From positions 1 to 64,000 of the forward strand of contig NZ_JAQGNT010000064.1 in assembly GCF_028291725.1 (NCBI RefSeq): a stretch of DNA of 64,000 nucleotides, read 5' to 3'. Positions 8,479 through 17,546 of this stretch are shown one piece after another. Made by a program: the position numbers and the translations under genes. The notes under the pieces are model-generated. The model was not told where the DNA came from, ran no database searches, and saw only the letters and a list, made by a program, of their open reading frames with translations. Every line of letters starts with the position of its first letter. The first letter of the stretch is position 1. Origin of the DNA: Hydrocarboniphaga sp. Its GTDB lineage: Bacteria > Pseudomonadota > Gammaproteobacteria > Nevskiales > Nevskiaceae.

Positions 8479-9813
8479 ATGGCCAAGGTCAAGCTGACAA
8501 AAACAGTCGTCGATGCGGCACAAGCCCAATCCACGGACATTGAATTGCGCGACTCAATGGTCCCAGGTTTCCTGTGCAAAGTGACGCCGTCGGGCCGCAA
8601 AGTTTTCATGATTCAGTATCGCACGAACGCCGGCGTGCGCCGTAAACCGGCGCTCGGGCAGTTCGGCGAATTGACCGTGGAACAGGCCCGGGTGCTCGCG
8701 CAGGATTGGCTGGCCCAGGTTCGCCGCGGTGGTGACCCCGGCGGTCTGAAAGCAAAGGAACGCAAGGCGCCGACCGTCAAGGAGCTGTGCACCCAGTTCA
8801 TGGAGGACTACTCGAAGACCCGCAACAAGCCGAGCACCCAGCGCTCCAACCAGTTCCAGATCGATCGCTACATCATTCCTGCGTTCGGCAGCACCAAGGT
8901 CCATGAAGTCACGCGAACGGACATAACCTCGTTGATGAAGCGCATGGAGAAAGCGCCGAGCAGCGCCAACCATGCGCTCGCCTGCCTCCGCAAGATGTTC
9001 AACCTGGCCGAGCTATGGGGCTACCGGCCCGATGGCTCCAATCCCTGCCGCCATGTCCCGAAATACCCGGAAAGGGGAACGACCCGTCTGATCACCGATG
9101 AACAGATGGGAAAGCTGTTCGCCTATCTCGACCAGGCCGACGCCGAGGGGCTGGAGAATCCTTCGCTGACGCTGGCGATCCGCCTGCAGTTCGAATTTGC
9201 GGCGCGCATGTCCGAAATCCTGCTGCTGGAATGGGATTGGGTCGATCTTGTCCACCGGCGCGTAGTCTGGCCTGACAGCAAGACGGGCGACATGTCCAAG
9301 CCCATCAACGAGGAAGCCCACCGGCTGCTCTCGGCGGCACCACACTATAAGGACAGCCGCTACGTTTGCCCGTCGCTGTTCAATCGCCAGCGCCCCATGA
9401 CCGGCCACGGCTACTACAGCGGCTGGCGACGCATCCTCGGCCGTGCCGGGGTACCGCATGTCGGCACTCACGGTGTCCGCCATCGGGCGACGACGGACAT
9501 CGCTAACTCGGGCATTCCGGTAAAAGTCGGCATGGCGTTGACCGCACACAAGACCGTTACGATGTTCATGCGCTATGTCCACACCGAAGACGACCCGGTG
9601 CGGGCGGCGGCCGAACTGGTGGCCAACCGGCGCAAAACGGTTGTCGAGAACCGTAAGCCCGCTTCTCCAGAGTTCATCGGGTCTGATGCGGACCGGCCCA
9701 TCAAGGCCGTAATCCCTTACCGTCCCCGACAGCGCCGAAATAGAGGAACGCAGCCGCGCTCATCCGGCAGCCAACATGCAACCGGCACTTCAGCCGAGTC
9801 TGCCGAGCCGTGA
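8479..9813 (+). CDS. int: Tyrosine recombinase / site-specific integrase
   Basis: A 444-residue integrase of the P4-like type. An N-terminal DUF4102-like arm-binding domain (about 1-90) and a core-binding SAM-like domain (about 95-180) precede the catalytic domain with FAARMSEIL (Arg), DSKTGDMSK (Lys), HGVRHRAT (His-x-x-Arg), AHKTVT and the nucleophile in MRYVH. All catalytic positions look intact. The ATG at 8479 has a good ribosome site (caggag). It points away from the tRNA fragment 175 bases to its left and should catalyse integration and excision of the whole element. Confidence 0.94.
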   Translation: MAKVKLTKTVVDAAQAQSTDIELRDSMVPGFLCKVTPSGRKVFMIQYRTNAGVRRKPALGQFGELTVEQARVLAQDWLAQVRRGGDPGGLKAKERKAPTVKELCTQFMEDYSKTRNKPSTQRSNQFQIDRYIIPAFGSTKVHEVTRTDITSLMKRMEKAPSSANHALACLRKMFNLAELWGYRPDGSNPCRHVPKYPERGTTRLITDEQMGKLFAYLDQADAEGLENPSLTLAIRLQFEFAARMSEILLLEWDWVDLVHRRVVWPDSKTGDMSKPINEEAHRLLSAAPHYKDSRYVCPSLFNRQRPMTGHGYYSGWRRILGRAGVPHVGTHGVRHRATTDIANSGIPVKVGMALTAHKTVTMFMRYVHTEDDPVRAAAELVANRRKTVVENRKPASPEFIGSDADRPIKAVIPYRPRQRRNRGTQPRSSGSQHATGTSAESAEP

Positions 9814-9847
9814 CTGTTCGGCCGCGTCTCACTGTGGCCTCGCGGCC

Positions 9848-9875
9848 TTGATGCCTGTGAATTATAAGTTACAAT
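9848..9875 (+). promoter_or_regulatory. Probable sigma-70 promoter of the HigB/HigA-like pair
   Basis: TTGATG (9848-9853) and TACAAT (9870-9875) are separated by 16 bases and end 12 bases before the toxin ATG. The short leader and AT-rich spacer fit a strong promoter for a toxin-antitoxin operon. Confidence 0.55.
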
Positions 9876-9887
9876 GGAGACTGCACC

Positions 9888-10211
9888 ATGATTGACGTGC
9901 GCCGGTATCAGCGCCTTGATGGCGTGATACCGCTGACTGAATGGCTGGCTGGATTGCGTGATGCGCGGGCCAGAGCCAAGCTAGAAATCCGCTTCCGGCG
10001 GGTGTCGATGGGCATCTTCGGCGACATCAAGCCGGCAGGCGAAGGCGTACTGGAATTGCGTGAAGACATCGGCCCCGGCTACCGCGCCTATCTGGGCCGG
10101 CATGGCGCAACGCTGGTCATCTTGCTCTGCGGTGGCGACAAGCGCACTCAGGATGCGGACATTAAACGGGCCAAGGAGTATTGGCTCGATTGGAAACGGA
10201 GAAACACATGA
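9888..10211 (+). CDS. HigB/Gp49-like addiction-module toxin (RelE superfamily)
   Basis: A 107-residue protein of the phage-derived Gp49/HigB group, expected to act as a ribosome-dependent mRNA interferase. The characteristic core GDIKPAGEGVLELRED, GPGYRAYLG and LCGGDKRTQDADI is intact. Its stop overlaps the antitoxin ATG by four bases (ATGA). As in other HigBA-like modules the toxin comes first. It probably stabilises the element just inside its integrase. Confidence 0.85.
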   Translation: MIDVRRYQRLDGVIPLTEWLAGLRDARARAKLEIRFRRVSMGIFGDIKPAGEGVLELREDIGPGYRAYLGRHGATLVILLCGGDKRTQDADIKRAKEYWLDWKRRNT

Positions 10212-10543
10212 GCAAACACAAACACGCCGCTTCGGTTCCTCACTCGGAGGCAACCATCGCCGAGCTGCGTGCTGATCGGGCGTTTGCCGTTGAGTACCTG
10301 AAATCAGCTCTGGAAGAGCTGGACGATCCGGAGCACCGTGCGGTCGGCTTGCTCGCCCTGCGTGATGTCGCTGAGGCTCGTGGCGGACTGGCGGCTATCG
10401 CTCAAGAAGCAGGGATTACTCGTGAAGCGCTATATCGGGCGCTGTCGCCGAGTGGTAATCCAACGCTCAAGACTTTACTGGCGGTACTACATGCCGTTGG
10501 CATGCGGCTGTCTGTGTCGCCGGCCGAGGCGGCGCCAGTTTAA
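10208..10543 (+). CDS. HigA-like addiction-module antidote (HTH protein)
   Basis: A 111-residue partner of the upstream toxin. Its C-terminal half is a Cro-like helix-turn-helix (ARGGLAAIAQEAGITREALYRALSPSGNPTLKTLLAVL), usual for the antidote family that accompanies Gp49-type toxins. It should bind the toxin and repress the operon. The start at 10208 is fixed by the ATGA overlap. Confidence 0.85.
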   Translation: MSKHKHAASVPHSEATIAELRADRAFAVEYLKSALEELDDPEHRAVGLLALRDVAEARGGLAAIAQEAGITREALYRALSPSGNPTLKTLLAVLHAVGMRLSVSPAEAAPV

Positions 10544-10557
10544 GGCTGAAGCTGGTA

Positions 10558-11301
10558 TCAGCTCGCCATGCTCCCGGTACCAACCAACCTGCGCAGATTT
10601 GCATGCAGCAGTCGGTCCGCATCAGAGATGGACATGCCCCAGAGTTCTGCTAGCCCCTCGGTCGCTCGGTGCGCATCCCAGGGCTTGGCCGCAACACCGT
10701 CAATCTGGGCAAACGGGCCATCAGTTTCCGTTAGAACTCGCTCTGTCGGCATGTCGCGCACCAGGCCACGACTCTTTTCCGCAACCAACATTGCTGGTCC
10801 AACGCTGAACCAACAGCCCAAAGCTACAGCCCGCTCAAGCTCCCGCTTGCTTCCCGAAAACCAATGCAGGATAGGCGTGCCGGCCTCCGAATTTCCTTCA
10901 AGATGATCGAGCACTGCAGCGCTGGCCCGGCGGCTATGTATCGACATGATTCGACCACCAGCAGATTGACACGCCTTTAATATATGGTCAAAGACAGCCA
11001 CCTGCGTCTGCCAATATCGCTTGTAGTCGGGCGCACCATCGAGGCCGATTTCCCCGACATACATCGATTCATTCAAATATTCGTCGAATAGAGGCAACTC
11101 GCCAGACCGCAGATGCGCTAGCTGCGGGTGAAGGCCTAGCGCGGTTCGAATCCGTGCGCCCGGCCCAACAAGCGCTGAAGTACCCTTCCAAGCGCTTGGC
11201 GTCGTGGTCACCGACAGGACGTACATCCCTCGCTCGACGACCTCCCGGACCACCGAGGCCGGATCAGGATAGAGATCCAGATGGGCATGAAAATCGATCA
11301 C
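10558..11301 (-). CDS. qatD: QatD: TatD-family metal-dependent nuclease of the Qat anti-phage system
   Basis: A 247-residue TatD-type amidohydrolase-fold protein. Metal ligands are visible in FHAHLD (residues 4-9), VGEIGLDG, SIHSR, HWFSGS and LTETDGPF. It is the last gene of a four-gene operon whose content and order (KAP ATPase, QatB, QueC-like, TatD) match QatABCD. Its start overlaps the end of qatC by four bases. Only 14 bases separate its 3' end from the convergent antitoxin gene. Confidence 0.92.
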   Translation of the reverse strand: MIDFHAHLDLYPDPASVVREVVERGMYVLSVTTTPSAWKGTSALVGPGARIRTALGLHPQLAHLRSGELPLFDEYLNESMYVGEIGLDGAPDYKRYWQTQVAVFDHILKACQSAGGRIMSIHSRRASAAVLDHLEGNSEAGTPILHWFSGSKRELERAVALGCWFSVGPAMLVAEKSRGLVRDMPTERVLTETDGPFAQIDGVAAKPWDAHRATEGLAELWGMSISDADRLLHANLRRLVGTGSMAS

Positions 11302-12575
11302 CGAACACCCAAAGCTAGCATCAGCGACTCAATTTCGGCCAACCCTCGCTCGACCGTGCTTGCAAGCAGGGGCTTGTCGGCGACGAGACCCGAACTGAGG
11401 GTGGAGCCGAGCCACCGCGCCGTCCCCGCTTCCTTACGCTCGGCGATAGCGATCAACGCCGAACGAACATCGTCGAATCCTGCGTGCTCCTCGTTATCAA
11501 TGGCTAAATTGCCGTACACGTAGTTCGTGTCGTCTCGTCCGTTCCATGAATGGAAAGCTGCGCGTCTAACCAAGCACGGAACACATCGACCGCAGTGTTT
11601 ATAGCCGAAGTGCTTAAAGCGGCCGCAGCTCGTTGTGCTCCATGCGTACGAAGCTAGCAGCGCTTGATCCAAGCATTCATGCAGCATCTCCCCCTTGGTC
11701 TTGAATCTGTAGGGATTGACGATTCGAACTCGTAATCCGGCTGCATCGAGCACCTTCTGGAGCAATGAAAGGACTACAGGATGCGTCGTTCGAGTGCTGA
11801 GACTGCCGAGCCTGCCGCCTGTCAGCGGGGGATTAAGCGCGATGAACCCGTTTTCACAGATGTACAACGTCACCTCTTCTCCGGCGTGATACCGAGCAAG
11901 CGTGGTGGCTATGAACACACCGTATGCGATGAAAATTATCGACCTTGCTCGCTGCGAGGGAGGGTTCTCAGGGTCCGGGACAACGGCATTGTGGTTCGCC
12001 TGAAAATGCCGCAAGCCACCACCAATCTTAGCTGCGAATGTGATCTGCTTGTCCCCATCTCCGCGCACCATCTGGCTTACAGCAAGCGGCTTTTTGCCCT
12101 GAGCTGCCAGATCGACTGTACCGATGTAACTATCCAGTCCGCCTGACAACAGGACGATGCAGTCTTCTGTCGGGTGTTCTGGCTTGCGAGTAGGTTGAGG
12201 AAGAATGCCGCCCTCAATAAATCGCAGCGTCCAACGGTCGGTGCTGAGGTACGCAAGGAACTGCTGTAGCACGGCAGCGTTTGCGTTCCAGAATGGAGCA
12301 TCGACTACAGAAACCGTGAGGTCGAATTCTCGTGTCCACCCGTCAGGGCTTCGTTCGCGGTGTCCTGCAAAATCTGAAGATACTACTGCCAATGCCAGGG
12401 ACAAAAGGTCCCATGCTCGTGCCGCAGGAGAAACCTTTTCCTGCATTATGGCGTGCTTTAACGCCACACCAACTGATCCGCGCGTAGGAATGCCAGAATT
12501 TCCGAAGAGAACAATGTCCAAATCACTTGGTGTTCCCGAAAAATCGAAATCGGAAAGCGCGCAGGTGATCTTCAT
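11298..12575 (-). CDS. qatC: QatC: QueC-like PP-loop protein of the Qat anti-phage system
   Basis: A 425-residue protein whose central part resembles 7-cyano-7-deazaguanine synthase QueC. The PP-loop motif LLSGGLDS (about residues 143-150) and a C-terminal zinc-type cysteine set (CGRFKH...HCGRCVPC) are intact. The N-terminal 130 residues are an extension not found in housekeeping QueC. In Qat systems this protein is thought to make or attach a deazapurine-like group; the target is not known from this sequence. ATGA overlaps join it to qatB and qatD. Confidence 0.92.
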   Translation of the reverse strand: MKITCALSDFDFSGTPSDLDIVLFGNSGIPTRGSVGVALKHAIMQEKVSPAARAWDLLSLALAVVSSDFAGHRERSPDGWTREFDLTVSVVDAPFWNANAAVLQQFLAYLSTDRWTLRFIEGGILPQPTRKPEHPTEDCIVLLSGGLDSYIGTVDLAAQGKKPLAVSQMVRGDGDKQITFAAKIGGGLRHFQANHNAVVPDPENPPSQRARSIIFIAYGVFIATTLARYHAGEEVTLYICENGFIALNPPLTGGRLGSLSTRTTHPVVLSLLQKVLDAAGLRVRIVNPYRFKTKGEMLHECLDQALLASYAWSTTSCGRFKHFGYKHCGRCVPCLVRRAAFHSWNGRDDTNYVYGNLAIDNEEHAGFDDVRSALIAIAERKEAGTARWLGSTLSSGLVADKPLLASTVERGLAEIESLMLALGVR

Positions 12576-13441
12576 TCGGCATACCCCTCGAACACCTGAT
12601 AGGTCTCGCGGATTGCGCTCTGCACGATCTGCGTAATTCGCCGGGTCGCCAATGACTGCCCAGCTTCGCGCAATCGACGGAACGAAGCAGAAATCGCTTC
12701 CCGAACATACTCTCGGACTTCCTTGAGCCGTCCCATGCCGATAACCGCGTTCGGAGCTTTCTCGCGAATTGTCTTCCCGATATCCAAATCGATTCGGCGA
12801 AACACATCGCCCGCGACAAACCGCTCGATCGCCAAATCACGCTGCTCTTGTTGGAGATTCAGAAGGTCCGCATCTGGGTATTGATTCAGAACGTCGGCCA
12901 ACGCGTCTTTTATGGAAGTCCGGCTGGCTTCAGCATCTTGCGTTCCGTCCACGGGACGCACTGCTTCCACCACAGCATCCATGATCTCGTTTGCGGATCG
13001 TCCGGCCGTCAATACTGGGTCTAGCGGACCGCCAGCTTCCGAGTAAGAGCTAGCCTCTCCTCCAGAGAGCGCTGAGTACAACGCTTGCGCGGTCTGAACG
13101 GTGCCGCCCATTCTTCGGGTTGCGGTCCCGCTCCCTCCGTATCCCTTTTTGACGTATTGTCCGAGACCGCGCTGCATATTCGCGCGATCACCGCTTCGCG
13201 CGTACTCGCCCAAGTTCCTATTCGCCCCTGAAAATCGACGCGCCGGTGCGACTGGAATGGGCTGACGGGGCTCCGTGTTCGGCGCGGATGTCGTGTCCTG
13301 ATCAGGCGCAGCCTCTGGAGGAGCGCCTTCGCCGGCATCCGGCTCGGCGGGAGGCGAAGCAGGAAGAGGCAGGTCCGGCACCCACGGTGGCACCATGGGA
13401 ACGCCAGATGGCGAGCCGTTACTTGACTGTGAGGTTCCCAT
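12572..13441 (-). CDS. qatB: QatB: Qat anti-phage system protein of unknown fold
   Basis: About 289 residues. The start MGTSQSSNGSPSG at 13441 gives the Gly/Ser/Pro-rich N terminus typical of QatB proteins; the open frame continues to 13540 but overlaps qatA more deeply without family support. A disordered acidic/proline-rich stretch (about 20-90) is followed by a helical domain with ANMQRGLGQYVKKGYGG. The function is unknown beyond being required for defence. It overlaps qatA by 23 bases and qatC by 4. Confidence 0.87.
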   Translation of the reverse strand: MGTSQSSNGSPSGVPMVPPWVPDLPLPASPPAEPDAGEGAPPEAAPDQDTTSAPNTEPRQPIPVAPARRFSGANRNLGEYARSGDRANMQRGLGQYVKKGYGGSGTATRRMGGTVQTAQALYSALSGGEASSYSEAGGPLDPVLTAGRSANEIMDAVVEAVRPVDGTQDAEASRTSIKDALADVLNQYPDADLLNLQQEQRDLAIERFVAGDVFRRIDLDIGKTIREKAPNAVIGMGRLKEVREYVREAISASFRRLREAGQSLATRRITQIVQSAIRETYQVFEGYAE

Positions 13442-15317
13442 GTCCCTTCCTCGCCTTGATCGCGCTCTTGACCGGCTTACTAATTTGATCGTCATCGTCC
13501 CAGACGGCAAAAACTCCCTTCGCCCATGGCTCATCCGCAATCTTCGGGACGATGCTGGCCTTGATCTGCAAAGCAGGACGTTCTTGTAGGAAACCTGCCA
13601 GGCGTTGACCCTGCGGCGGGTCCGCAGCTACAACGACCATGCACGCTTCCAGAATGGCTGGGGTTCCCCATTCCTGCTCTTGCCGTGCCCGTCCGAGCAA
13701 TCTATCCATGATCACCGACATTTCAGGTCGTGCCAGCGCAACAAGCCGATCCTTGATGCTCGCGGCCATGTCGGGATGCTCCAAAAGCCCTTCCAGCAAA
13801 TCCGCAGCCTCGGCTGAAAGACGATCCTCCGGCGTAATCAAAGGGGCGTGCTCTCGACTCACGTAAAGCGCGCCGCGTAAGTCACTGCCACCCAGTAGCG
13901 GCGGCAGACGGAGCCATTCGGCGATGAAAGGATCATCCCAAGGCGCCTTGAGGTCCAACTTCTCACCAGAGACTGCTTTCTGCTCCCACTGGGAAAGGAG
14001 GTTTGGCTTGCCATCGTCCGCCTCCGTAACCGATTTAATGAGCTCTGCGTAGGCCTTTGGATTCCCGCACCGCTCAAACAGCAGCACCTTGGCGAGTTCA
14101 GACTCATCGACGCCGACACCTTGCGCGCGCGACATCGCCATTCGGATCGAGAGCGCATTCAGGAATCGCTTAATCAGTCTTGGATTGCCGGCGATACCGG
14201 TTGCAGTCGTCATCAGCGGAGCTAGGCGATCGGCAACGTCGAGACGCGCGACCAGTTCGGCCGGCAAGGTGTCGTGCAAACTTCGCAAGAACTTGAGGTC
14301 TACGCGCTTGCCTTGCCAGGTCTTTCCGAGCTGTAAGCAAACACCAGCTCGGAGCACTTCTTTCGTTTCGGGTTTGAGGCCGCTGTTCTCAATAAACAGC
14401 AACATCATGTACGCGCGAACCTCTTGCGTTCCCAACGGTGGGACGCGAATGGGAAACTGGATGAGCTTGTCGAAATAGTTGGTGACAAGGTCGTCTTCGA
14501 CACCTTGAAAGTGCCGCTTGACCGCGTGCTTGATCATCTGATCATCGGCGGCGATCACGAAGGCGGTGTGCTTGAGAAACAGAAGCAGTCTGATCGCCTC
14601 CAACGTCGAAATGGTCGTTTCCGGCAAGCATCGATCGAGGTCGTCAATCAACACGATCAAAGTCACGCCCATTTCATCGAGAGCGCCTTCGAAGCTTTCG
14701 CGCAAGGCTTCAATCTCTTTTGGCGGAGAAAATGCCTGTTTATCTTTAATCAGCCCTTGGGCAGATTCACCAACCTTGCCTGCTGCTGCATCTACAGTCG
14801 TGATTGCCTCCTGATCGATGCCCCCGTTGAATACTTTTCTGCCAACGCCCAACAGCTCACCCAGTAACCCTGCTGGAGGCAACCCCAGTGCGAGCGATGC
14901 TGCGGACCCAGCCGTCAACTTAATCGCCCGAAACCAGTTGACTCGTCTCAACAAGTCCTTTGTCCTTTCAACTCCGGTCTTGCGTTTCTCCGCCTCAGTC
15001 GCGAGGGCGGATGTGACGACATCAATCAACGCAGCGCGCGCGTCGTCATAACCTTGATAGAGCCATGCATTGAACTCGACAAAAATGAATTTTTTCTCTG
15101 TGGACTCAGTATCGGAGCTTGTATGCTCCTTGGCTTTGGCTCGATCTTTTAGCTCACTTCGGATCAGTTTGATCATCGAGGACTTACCTACGCCCCAAGC
15201 CCCCGAGACGCCGATTGAGATCGGGCGGGATTGAGCCTGCTCGATGACTTCGGCGACCGTCCGAGCGACGCTACTGAAGTTCAAGAAGTCTTGCGCTGTC
15301 TCGTTATCGGTCCACAT
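13419..15317 (-). CDS. qatA: QatA: KAP-family P-loop ATPase of the Qat anti-phage system
   Basis: A 632-residue KAP NTPase. Walker A (GAWGVGKSS, about residues 40-48) and Walker B (LIVLIDDLDRCLPE) are intact, and hydrophobic stretches between them (SAASLALGLPPAGLLGELLG) may touch the membrane, as in many KAP proteins. It is the first gene of qatABCD. A nuclease-like gene ends 24 bases upstream on the same strand. The operon is visibly less GC-rich than the ICE backbone to the right, consistent with separate acquisition. Confidence 0.93.
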   Translation of the reverse strand: MWTDNETAQDFLNFSSVARTVAEVIEQAQSRPISIGVSGAWGVGKSSMIKLIRSELKDRAKAKEHTSSDTESTEKKFIFVEFNAWLYQGYDDARAALIDVVTSALATEAEKRKTGVERTKDLLRRVNWFRAIKLTAGSAASLALGLPPAGLLGELLGVGRKVFNGGIDQEAITTVDAAAGKVGESAQGLIKDKQAFSPPKEIEALRESFEGALDEMGVTLIVLIDDLDRCLPETTISTLEAIRLLLFLKHTAFVIAADDQMIKHAVKRHFQGVEDDLVTNYFDKLIQFPIRVPPLGTQEVRAYMMLLFIENSGLKPETKEVLRAGVCLQLGKTWQGKRVDLKFLRSLHDTLPAELVARLDVADRLAPLMTTATGIAGNPRLIKRFLNALSIRMAMSRAQGVGVDESELAKVLLFERCGNPKAYAELIKSVTEADDGKPNLLSQWEQKAVSGEKLDLKAPWDDPFIAEWLRLPPLLGGSDLRGALYVSREHAPLITPEDRLSAEAADLLEGLLEHPDMAASIKDRLVALARPEMSVIMDRLLGRARQEQEWGTPAILEACMVVVAADPPQGQRLAGFLQERPALQIKASIVPKIADEPWAKGVFAVWDDDDQISKPVKSAIKARKGHGNLTVK

Positions 15318-15341
15318 CGTGCTTCTCTCCGTCGCGCTGGA

Positions 15342-16274
15342 TCAGGCCTTTTTTTCTGCACCCGATATCGGATGCACGTAGATGAGCCCCTTCGTTTGTG
15401 CCGCTTTTACTTTTCGGTCCATCATGTCGCGAAAGCTCAGATGCCCTTCCAGGATCAGGATCAGATCTTCGCCATCAACGAAGAGCGTCTGAATCTCCTT
15501 GCCTATGACGAGGCTGCGGACGACTTCCGAGCTGAATCCGTTGACTGAGATGAACAGGCCGCGCCCGTAAAGCTTTCCACCGACCTTGCTGGCAAACTGA
15601 TAGACCGGCTCGTTACTCGCTGATTTCTCCTGCCATTTGGCTTCTATGAGGTAATGTTCTCCGTCGAACTTAACGGCGCCGTCGATCTGCTCGCCATTGA
15701 CGCGAAACGCTTCCGTCGTTTCCAGACGCGAGAGCCGCGCAAGTTCGGCCAGAATGCGCTCCAGCGCGTAGCCTCTTTGTTGCCTCGATATCTTGTGGGC
15801 TAGCAGATCGAGGTACTCGACGTGTAGTTCGTCCAGCGTCGTCGTCGGCTGCTGACGCGCCGCCTCATGATTTGCTCGACGCTCTCGGTCCACTTTGATC
15901 TTGGCATCGCGGATTTCCTGCAGTTGCTTCAGATGATCGAGATTTCTGGTCGCCGCGGCGCGGTCCAATTTACGTAGCGCGTCGAAGTAATAGGGATCAA
16001 AGTGTGCCCACGCCAGCAGCGACTGCAGCATGGCCCTGAATGGTCCTAGCCCATTGTCTGGGCGAACGTCCAGCTTTCCAAACAGCACATCAATAATCTC
16101 GTGCCGCTTGAGCCCATTCTCCCCTTCGATCTGCAGGCTGCTTAGTTCTGCTTTTGTGCATCCGTGCTTCTCAAAAAAGCCGACTATGTCCTTGCGCGGC
16201 CAGAACAAGGACAAGATGCAATCCTTCATGCAGCCCTTGATGTCCGCCGGAAAACTCGTTGCATACTCCTTCAT
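15342..16274 (-). CDS. Mrr-like restriction endonuclease-fold protein
   Basis: A 310-residue protein. The C-terminal half has the PD-(D/E)xK layout of Mrr-type nucleases: a conserved Glu in the helix YALERILAEL, Asp in QIDGAVKFDG and EAK in YLIEAKWQ, followed by a glycine-rich strand/helix. The N-terminal part (about 1-150) is an uncharacterised helical domain. It ends 24 bases before qatA on the same strand, so it may be transcribed with the Qat operon as an accessory nuclease. No methyltransferase is nearby, so it is either a modification-dependent enzyme or a DNA-triggered effector. Confidence 0.75.
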   Translation of the reverse strand: MKEYATSFPADIKGCMKDCILSLFWPRKDIVGFFEKHGCTKAELSSLQIEGENGLKRHEIIDVLFGKLDVRPDNGLGPFRAMLQSLLAWAHFDPYYFDALRKLDRAAATRNLDHLKQLQEIRDAKIKVDRERRANHEAARQQPTTTLDELHVEYLDLLAHKISRQQRGYALERILAELARLSRLETTEAFRVNGEQIDGAVKFDGEHYLIEAKWQEKSASNEPVYQFASKVGGKLYGRGLFISVNGFSSEVVRSLVIGKEIQTLFVDGEDLILILEGHLSFRDMMDRKVKAAQTKGLIYVHPISGAEKKA

Positions 16275-16299
16275 TCGGGGATCACGTCGAATATCTGGT

Positions 16300-16875
16300 T
16301 TATAGAACCAGACGATAGGTAGCTAGCAATTTACTAGTCTGCACGAGACCTTGTCGCAGCAAGATGTCGAGGTAGCGGTCTACATCGATCGGTGGATTCT
16401 TGAGCTGCCGCCGCTGGCGCTGCGCGGCTGCCACGACGGCCGCTTGATCGAGATCAAATAGATACTCGGTAAAGACGTCGGGATGCTGACAATCGATGCC
16501 GAAGGTCGCGAGCACCTCGGCAGGAAAATCCTTTTCGTTGAATGTCACGATCACGCTGGCGTTGCAGCGGATCGCGGCGGCCAGCACGTGGCGATCATCC
16601 GGGTCTGGCAGGATCAGCCCGGCAATCAGATGCTCATGCCCGGTCACCAGAGCATCTGGAATCGCCAGATCCATGAGCGATGACGTGCGATCAAGCTGCT
16701 CCGCCGTCAGGTCGAGCCGGTTCGCGAGGAGGTTGCGTTTCCACTCATCATGGATCTGCTGGCTCCATCGCGCCCGGAACCGACCCGTTAAGCCCAACCA
16801 CATCAGGAAATCGCGAAGGGGCGCGGGATACAGGACGCAGGCGTCATAGACGGCTGTGAATGGCGAATGCCTCAT
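16300..16875 (-). CDS. PIN-domain ribonuclease toxin
   Basis: A 191-residue PIN protein. The acidic active-site positions appear in VYDACVLYP (first Asp), DPDDRHVLAA and TFNEKDFP. The first 130 residues are the PIN fold and the rest is helical. It overlaps the upstream HTH gene by four bases (ATGA), the antitoxin-first arrangement of many PIN/HTH toxin-antitoxin pairs. Target RNA is unknown. Confidence 0.83.
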   Translation of the reverse strand: MRHSPFTAVYDACVLYPAPLRDFLMWLGLTGRFRARWSQQIHDEWKRNLLANRLDLTAEQLDRTSSLMDLAIPDALVTGHEHLIAGLILPDPDDRHVLAAAIRCNASVIVTFNEKDFPAEVLATFGIDCQHPDVFTEYLFDLDQAAVVAAAQRQRRQLKNPPIDVDRYLDILLRQGLVQTSKLLATYRLVL

Positions 16876-17339
16876 TCGTATCCCATGCCCAGCTCCTGAG
16901 CCTGTTTGGTCAGCCCCTCCATCGCCTGCTCGCTAGCGCGGTCGCGCTCCGATTTGAAACTCATCAAATCAGCGAAGCGCACGCGCCGGTGCTTGCCAGT
17001 CTTGTGGAACGGCAATGAGTTTGCCTCTAGCAGCTTTACCAAGTGCGGCCGCGAAACATTGAGCAGGTCGGCTGCTTCTTGGGTGGTCAGCTCCGCATGG
17101 ATCGGTACGACTTGAACGGCATTGCCGTCCGCTAGCTCGGCAAGGATGTCCACCAACAGACGCAGCGCACTAGTCGGTAACTCGACCTGATGCGCCTGAT
17201 TTTTGTCGTCCAAGATTTGGATGCGCTGGGTTTCAAACTGGGTGGTCAGATACGCGGCCAAGGCTCGCTGGCTCTCGACCGCCGCCTGCACCTCGCGTGC
17301 AACGGGGAGATTCATAACGGTTAGGGAGGCATTGCTCAT
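16872..17339 (-). CDS. Excisionase-like HTH antitoxin paired with the PIN toxin
   Basis: About 155 residues from the ATG at 17339 (MSNASLTVMNLPVA); the open frame extends to 17420 but that part is AT-rich upstream sequence containing repeats. A MerR/excisionase-type HTH is seen at TTQEAADLLNVSRPHLVKLLE, followed by the wing RRVRFADLMSF. It should neutralise the PIN protein and repress the pair, probably through the TAAACGAAA repeats just upstream. Confidence 0.82.
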   Translation of the reverse strand: MSNASLTVMNLPVAREVQAAVESQRALAAYLTTQFETQRIQILDDKNQAHQVELPTSALRLLVDILAELADGNAVQVVPIHAELTTQEAADLLNVSRPHLVKLLEANSLPFHKTGKHRRVRFADLMSFKSERDRASEQAMEGLTKQAQELGMGYE

Positions 17340-17380
17340 GACGAACTCCGAGGGCTTTAGACGACTCAGGAGAAGCACTT

Positions 17381-17414
17381 TAAACGAAATAAACGAAAAT
17401 CGCAATAAACGAAA
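17381..17414. promoter_or_regulatory. Three TAAACGAAA direct repeats, likely operator of the PIN/HTH pair
   Basis: TAAACGAAA occurs at 17381-17389, 17390-17398 and 17406-17414, immediately upstream of the antitoxin start at 17339. The first two copies are adjacent and the third follows after 7 bases. Short direct repeats at this position fit an autoregulatory operator for the HTH antitoxin. Confidence 0.55.
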
Positions 17415-17546
17415 CGCCAATTCCCGTGGGACTTTCCGCCCTCGCCTCCGACATTGAACTGATTGGCAAATTCGGAAGAGTTACAGGACACTCCAGTGTA
17501 TTGATTCGCAGCCGTTTTTTCATAGCGTTCGGCCGAGGTAGTCCGG

